Origin: Streptomyces sp. NBC_01224
GTDB lineage: Bacteria > Actinomycetota > Actinomycetes > Streptomycetales > Streptomycetaceae
Direction: 5' to 3'
Length of the DNA stretch: 64,000 bases
Assembly: GCF_036002945.1 (NCBI RefSeq)
Contig: NZ_CP108529.1
Span: forward strand, 5,513,001-5,577,000
This document shows, in pieces, positions 59,546 to 64,000 of this stretch; within the stretch, counting starts at the first letter, position 1, and the number at the start of each line of letters is the position of its first letter. Both the position numbers and the translations under genes were made by a program. The notes beneath the pieces were generated by a model. It was not told the origin of the DNA. It did not search any database and worked only from the letters and a program-made list of their open reading frames with translations.

Positions 59546-64000
<4,455 letters not shown>

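Overview
This is a GC-rich actinobacterial chromosome segment, almost certainly from Streptomyces. The 16S rRNA gene reads as Streptomyces, coding codons end mostly in G or C, many genes start with GTG, and the order of whiB, LCP, mannose and purine genes is the one known from Streptomyces. No tRNA gene, insertion sequence, prophage or CRISPR array was seen.

Layout. 0-2.6 kb: the start of a POT-family peptide transporter (minus strand, with a hairpin-bearing leader) and a divergent two-component pair. 2.6-10.2 kb: GtrA, purK-purE, an M19 dipeptidase, a VOC protein divergent from a CGNR zinc-finger regulator, UDP-glucose 6-dehydrogenase and an acyl-CoA dehydrogenase. 10.2-14.1 kb: an accessory patch with an Rpn-type nuclease-like protein, a winged-helix/zinc-finger protein, and a WhiJ-like module (HATPase, XRE-DUF5753, DUF397). 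14.3-18.7 kb: a NarL-type two-component system wrapped around an ABC exporter. 19-23.2 kb: a large secreted Kelch-repeat protein followed by gene remnants. 23.2-32.9 kb: five LytR-CpsA-Psr (LCP) proteins interleaved with a thioesterase and a membrane glycosyltransferase. 33-41.6 kb: a TIGR03089 protein, a PGRP-type amidase, manC, an AlkA-like glycosylase, the cysteine dioxygenase-fbiA-fbiB operon and divergent whiB. 41.9-47.2 kb: a giant glycosyltransferase with a DUF5719 partner. 47.3-56 kb: a degenerate metallopeptidase, DUF3499, a lactate-permease fossil, manB, a Trm112-like protein, a SIS protein, manA, a cation-efflux protein and ahcY. 56.2-58.9 kb: a hypothetical gene, RDD and SpoIIM-type membrane proteins. 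58.9-64 kb: an rrn operon with several promoters, complete 16S, a tRNA-free spacer and the first 2.6 kb of 23S.

How the genes fit together. Much of the window concerns envelope glycopolymers. manA, manB and manC make GDP-mannose, UDP-glucose dehydrogenase supplies UDP-glucuronate, GtrA and the polytopic glycosyltransferases probably use lipid-linked sugars, and the LCP proteins probably attach finished polymers to peptidoglycan, which the amidase cleaves. Woven into it are F420 synthesis, de novo purine synthesis, the methyl cycle (ahcY) and the sporulation regulator WhiB. Much of this order, including purE-purK-GtrA, an acyl-CoA dehydrogenase, an LCP gene, TIGR03089, manC, fbiA-fbiB, whiB, the metallopeptidase, DUF3499, manB, SIS, manA and sahH, is recalled as present in Mycobacterium tuberculosis around Rv3248c-Rv3277, so it looks like an old actinobacterial block.

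Less expected items are a dispersed intergenic element present twice with different inverted-repeat arms, two short perfect tandem duplications that each span a stop codon, three gene fossils, a possible attenuator ahead of the transporter, and a long structured ahcY leader. No clearly new multi-gene defence or metabolic system was found.
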